Origin: CAZMVY01 sp964617875
Lineage (GTDB): Bacteria; Planctomycetota; Phycisphaerae; UBA1845; PWPN01
Assembly (NCBI GenBank): GCA_964617875.1
Contig: CAZUAI010000011.1
Span: 1-64,000 of the forward strand
Direction: 5' to 3'
DNA: 64,000 nt
In this document: piece by piece, positions 61,043 to 64,000 of the stretch
Layout of the letters: every line of letters begins with the position of its first letter
How positions within the stretch are numbered: the stretch's first letter is position 1
Program-made: the position numbers and the translations under genes
The notes under the pieces: model-generated
What the model was told of the DNA's origin: nothing
Seen by the model: the letters and a program-made list of their open reading frames with translations, nothing else
The model's database searches: none

Positions 61043-62656
61043 ATGGCAGTTAAACAGTTGATGTTCGATCAGAAGGCACGGCAGGAGGTTCTCCAGGGAA
61101 TCTCCAAGCTGGCGGCCGCGGTGAAGGTCACGCTGGGGCCGACCGGCCGCAACGTGCTGCTGCAGAAGTCGTTCGGGTCGCCGCGGGTGACCAAGGACGG
61201 CGTGACGGTCAGCAAGGAGATCGAGCTGCCCGAGCCGTTCCAGAACATGGGCGCGAAGATGGTCAACGAGGTCGCCAGCAAGACCAGCGACGTCGCGGGC
61301 GACGGCACGACCACCGCGACCGTCCTGGCCGAGGCGATCTATCGCGAAGGCCTGAAGAACGTGACCGCCGGCGCGAACCCGATGGCGCTCAAGCGCGGCA
61401 TCGACGCCGCCGTCGAGGCCGCCGTCAAGAGCATCGCCGATCAGTCGCAGAAGGTGAAGGGCAAGGACGACATCGCGAAGGTCGGCACGATCAGCGCGAA
61501 CGGCGACGAGGAGGTCGGCGCCCTGCTGGCCGAGGCCATCGAGCAGGTCGGCCCGGAAGGCGTCATCGAGATCGAAGAGGGCAAGAGCCTGGCGACCGAG
61601 AAGGAAGTCGTCGAGGGCATGCAGTTCGACAAGGGGTTCATCTCGCCCTACTTCATGACCGACCCGAACACGCAGGAATGCGTCCTCGAGGATGCGTACA
61701 TCCTCATCCACGAGAAGAAGATCGCGAGCCTGCGGGATTTCATTCCGCTTCTCGAGAAGATCGCGAACGTGGCCAAGCCGCTGCTCGTCATCGCCGAGGA
61801 CGTCGAGGGCGAGGCGCTGGCGGCCCTCGTGGTGAACCGGCTGCGCGGCGTCTTCCAGGTCTGCGCGGTCAAGGCGCCGGGGTTCGGCGACCGCCGCAAG
61901 GCCCTGCTGGGCGACATCGCGTGCGTCACCGGCGGCGAGATGATCAGCGAGGACCTGGGCGTCAAGCTCGAGAACATCGAGCTGTCCCAGCTCGGCCGCG
62001 CCAAGAAGGTCGTCGTGGACAAGGACAGCACCACGATCATCGAGGGCGGCGGCAAGAAGGCCGACATCAAGACCCGCTGCGATCAGATCCGCACCCAGAT
62101 CGAGAAGACGACCAGCGACTACGACCGCGAGAAGCTCCAGGAGCGGCTCGCGAAGCTGACCGGCGGCGTTGCCGTCGTCCGCGTCGGCGGCGCCACCGAG
62201 ACCGAGGTCAAGGAGCGAAAGGACCTCGTCGAGGACGCCTTCCACGCGACCCGCGCGGCGGTCGAAGAGGGCATCGTGCCGGGCGGCGGCGTGGTCTTCC
62301 TCCGCGCGATCGAGGCCGTCGAGAAGGCCCAGGCCAAGGCGAAGGGCGATGAGAAGATCGGCTTCGACATCGTTATCAGGGCCCTCGAGGCGCCCACGCG
62401 GCAGATCGCCGAGAACGCCGGCAAGGACCCCGCCGTCGTCGTCGAGGAGATCCTCGCCAAGGGCGGCAAGTGGGGCTACGACGCCCGCAAGGACGAGTTC
62501 GTGGACATGCTGAAGGCCGGCATCATCGATCCGGCCAAGGTCGCCCGCTCGGCGCTGCAGAATGCGGCGAGCGTCGCCGGCCTGCTGCTCACGACGCAGG
62601 TGCTGGTGACCGAGCTGAAGGAGGACAAGGAAGAGGTTGCCGGCGCCGTCCGATAG
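61043..62656 (+). CDS. groEL: Chaperonin GroEL, copy 2
   Basis: 537 residues, clearly a paralogue of copy 1 (MAVKQLMFDQKARQEVLQGI versus MAVKQLCFEEDARKSLLKGV). ATPase motifs AGDGTTTATVLAEAI and EDAFHATRAAVEEGIVPGGG are intact. The C terminus ends VTELKEDKEEVAGAVR, with no Gly-Gly-Met tail. The absent tail, normally inside the cavity, suggests a different substrate spectrum from copy 1. The Shine-Dalgarno lies inside the groES end. Confidence 0.96.
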   Translation: MAVKQLMFDQKARQEVLQGISKLAAAVKVTLGPTGRNVLLQKSFGSPRVTKDGVTVSKEIELPEPFQNMGAKMVNEVASKTSDVAGDGTTTATVLAEAIYREGLKNVTAGANPMALKRGIDAAVEAAVKSIADQSQKVKGKDDIAKVGTISANGDEEVGALLAEAIEQVGPEGVIEIEEGKSLATEKEVVEGMQFDKGFISPYFMTDPNTQECVLEDAYILIHEKKIASLRDFIPLLEKIANVAKPLLVIAEDVEGEALAALVVNRLRGVFQVCAVKAPGFGDRRKALLGDIACVTGGEMISEDLGVKLENIELSQLGRAKKVVVDKDSTTIIEGGGKKADIKTRCDQIRTQIEKTTSDYDREKLQERLAKLTGGVAVVRVGGATETEVKERKDLVEDAFHATRAAVEEGIVPGGGVVFLRAIEAVEKAQAKAKGDEKIGFDIVIRALEAPTRQIAENAGKDPAVVVEEILAKGGKWGYDARKDEFVDMLKAGIIDPAKVARSALQNAASVAGLLLTTQVLVTELKEDKEEVAGAVR

Positions 62657-62677
62657 GCGACGCAAACGACGAATCCT

Positions 62678-62703
62678 GAGGGCGAGCCGGTCGGCTCGCC
62701 CTC
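62678..62703 (+). terminator. Hairpin between groEL copy 2 and dnaJ
   Basis: GAGGGCGAGCC (62678-62688), loop GGTC, GGCTCGCCCTC (62693-62703): a perfect 11-bp stem followed by TTGCG. It may be an attenuator or processing signal, giving lower dnaJ expression than chaperonin. Confidence 0.6.
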
Positions 62704-62730
62704 TTGCGTGTCGGGACGCGGGTTGTGGTG

Positions 62731-63873
62731 ATGATGGCCACCGAGAAACGCGATTATTACGAGATCCTCGGCGTGTCGAGGGACGCCTCGGGCGACGAGA
62801 TCAAGAGGGCCTATCGTCAGGCCGCACTCAAGCACCACCCCGACCGCAACCCCGGCGATGCCGAGGCCGAGGCCCGCTTCAAGGAGGCGGCCGAGGCCTA
62901 CGAGGTCCTCAGCGACCCGGAGAAACGCCAGCGGTACGACCGGTTCGGGCATCGCGGCCTGTCCGGTGCCGCCATGCACGATTTCTCCCACATGGGCGTC
63001 CAGGACATCTTCTCGATGTTCGAGGACATCTTTGGCGGGGGGATTTTCGGCGGGGCGCGGCGGGGCGGCGTCGATCTTCAGGCCGAAGTCGAGCTGACGC
63101 TCGCCGAGGTGGCCACCGGCGTCGAGCGGACGGTCGAGTTCGACCGCAACGACTACTGCGACCGCTGCTCCGGCAGCGGGGCCGAGCCCGGCTCCAAGCG
63201 CCGGACCTGTACGCAGTGCGGCGGCTACGGCCAGGTCGAGCAGCAGACCGGCTTCAGCGTCCTGTTCGGGCGCGTGGTCACGACCTGCCCCGTGTGCCGG
63301 GGCCGCGGGACGCTGATCACCTCGCCGTGCCAGTCGTGCAAGGGCCGCGGGCGGATGCCGAAGCGGCGGGTGCTCAACATCAAGATCCCCCCCGGCATCG
63401 ACGACGGCCAGGTCGTCCGGGTTCCCGGCGAGGGCGAGCCCGGCGAGGACGGCGCCGCCCGGGGCGATTTTCACTGCGTCGTCCGCGTGCGGCCGCACCC
63501 GTTCTTCGAACGGCACGGGGCCGACCTGCTCTGCCGTGTGCCCGTGAGCTTCACACAGGCGGCGCTCGGGGCGACGATCGAGGTCCCCACGCTCGACGGC
63601 CGGGAACAGGTCACGCTGGAACGCGGCACGCAGTTCGGCGCCCTGATTCGCCTGGCCGGCAAGGGCCTGCCGAGCCTGCGGACGCGCCGCCGGGGAGAGC
63701 TGGTTGTGCAGGTCGTCGTCGAAATCCCGCGCAAGCTCAACCGCCGGCAGGAAGAGCTGCTGCGCGAGTTCGCGGCGACCGAGGACAAGACGGTGCTGCC
63801 CGAGTCCAAGAGCTTCTTCGAGAAGCTCGCCGAGTTCTTCGCCGGCGACGCGGGCAGGGAGAAGGACAAGTGA
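62731..63873 (+). CDS. dnaJ: Chaperone DnaJ
   Basis: 380 residues from the MM pair at 62731-62736. J domain KRDYYEILGVSRDASGDEIK with HPD in HHPDRNPGD. A short Gly/Phe region (DIFGGGIFGGARRGG) precedes four zinc motifs CDRCSGSG, CTQCGGYG, CPVCRGRG, CQSCKGRG. C-terminal substrate domains end with a Glu/Lys-rich tail. It recruits and stimulates DnaK, which is not in the window. Upstream TTG at 62704 would start inside a hairpin and is not favoured. Confidence 0.95.
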   Translation: MMATEKRDYYEILGVSRDASGDEIKRAYRQAALKHHPDRNPGDAEAEARFKEAAEAYEVLSDPEKRQRYDRFGHRGLSGAAMHDFSHMGVQDIFSMFEDIFGGGIFGGARRGGVDLQAEVELTLAEVATGVERTVEFDRNDYCDRCSGSGAEPGSKRRTCTQCGGYGQVEQQTGFSVLFGRVVTTCPVCRGRGTLITSPCQSCKGRGRMPKRRVLNIKIPPGIDDGQVVRVPGEGEPGEDGAARGDFHCVVRVRPHPFFERHGADLLCRVPVSFTQAALGATIEVPTLDGREQVTLERGTQFGALIRLAGKGLPSLRTRRRGELVVQVVVEIPRKLNRRQEELLREFAATEDKTVLPESKSFFEKLAEFFAGDAGREKDK

Positions 63874-63900
63874 GCCGGCGAGTGTGCGTGAGTCGGGAGC

Positions 63901-64000
63901 ATGAGTCGCAAGCCGAACAAGATCGAGATCGCGACGCCTGACGAGGTGGCGAAATACGCCGAGAAACCCGCGGACCAGGCCGCGAATCCGCCCGAGGCCG
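63901..64000 (+). CDS. N terminus of probable GrpE (cut by window edge)
   Basis: The frame from the ATG at 63901 reads MSRKPNKIEIATPDEVAKYA and continues acidic and Pro/Ala-rich to the edge. Only 33 residues are visible, so homology is by context: grpE commonly follows dnaJ in this cluster type, and GrpE N termini are disordered and acidic. GGGAG lies just before the ATG. Confidence 0.45.
   Translation, partial: MSRKPNKIEIATPDEVAKYAEKPADQAANPPEA

Overview
The window is high-GC bacterial DNA, densely coding on both strands, and reads like the chromosome of a planctomycete, probably one of the polysaccharide-degrading Phycisphaerae-like lineages. This rests on gene content only: many exported carbohydrate-active proteins not arranged as SusCD loci, twin-arginine signals on Gfo/Idh/MocA-type and beta-propeller proteins, exported proteins that end in a dockerin-like tail (D-x-D-G-D-V-D-x-x-D-F ... 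C-F-N-G-P-N ... A-C-P at the very C terminus), a MoxR/DUF58/vWA operon, and a groEL-groES-groEL-dnaJ cluster. No rRNA, tRNA, CRISPR array, IS element or intact prophage was recognised.

Layout. 1-7.6 kb: Gfo/Idh/MocA oxidoreductase (cut by the window edge), decayed golvesin-type fragment, DUF6786-like secreted protein, exported nucleoside hydrolase, spermidine-synthase-like membrane protein, GHL10-like lipoprotein. 7.6-13.1 kb: secreted dockerin-tailed protein, alginate-export-like outer-membrane channel, two tiny paralogous lipoproteins, zinc-ribbon membrane protein. 13.4-23.5 kb: one-direction operon of a coiled-coil membrane protein with a DnaJ-like Cys cluster, NHL lipoprotein, large vWA/amidotransferase-fold membrane protein, MoxR ATPase, DUF58 protein and BatA-like vWA protein. 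23.7-36.7 kb: ATP-grasp enzyme, subtilase-like dockerin-tailed protein, galactose mutarotase, ThiE, several exported glycoside-hydrolase-like proteins and asparagine synthetase. 36.9-46.1 kb: SpoIIE-type phosphatase, RuvC-fold protein, GH106-like lipoprotein, MarC, two CNNM/CorC-type transporters, exported ADP-ribosylglycohydrolase, GNAT. 46.5-47.3 kb: a patch of gene fragments joined head to tail. 47.6-58.5 kb: 1570-residue internally duplicated DUF6259-like glycoside hydrolase, a ParA ATPase fused to an AMPK-beta-type glycogen-binding domain, glycosyltransferase-like protein, RsmJ, SBBP beta-propeller protein. 59.1-64 kb: chaperone operon groEL1-groES-groEL2-dnaJ-(grpE start), preceded by a sequence matching the sigma-54 consensus.

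How the genes fit together: the exported mutarotase, glycoside hydrolases, outer-membrane channel and oxidoreductase fit scavenging of complex, probably uronate- or rhamnose-containing glycans. The exported nucleoside hydrolase and ADP-ribosylglycohydrolase point to scavenging of ribosylated compounds. The MoxR operon is probably a cell-envelope chaperone/assembly system. The most unusual single protein is the ParA-glycogen-binding fusion. The most unusual DNA-level feature is a small palindromic repeat that has inserted in frame into two housekeeping genes (asnB and rsmJ).
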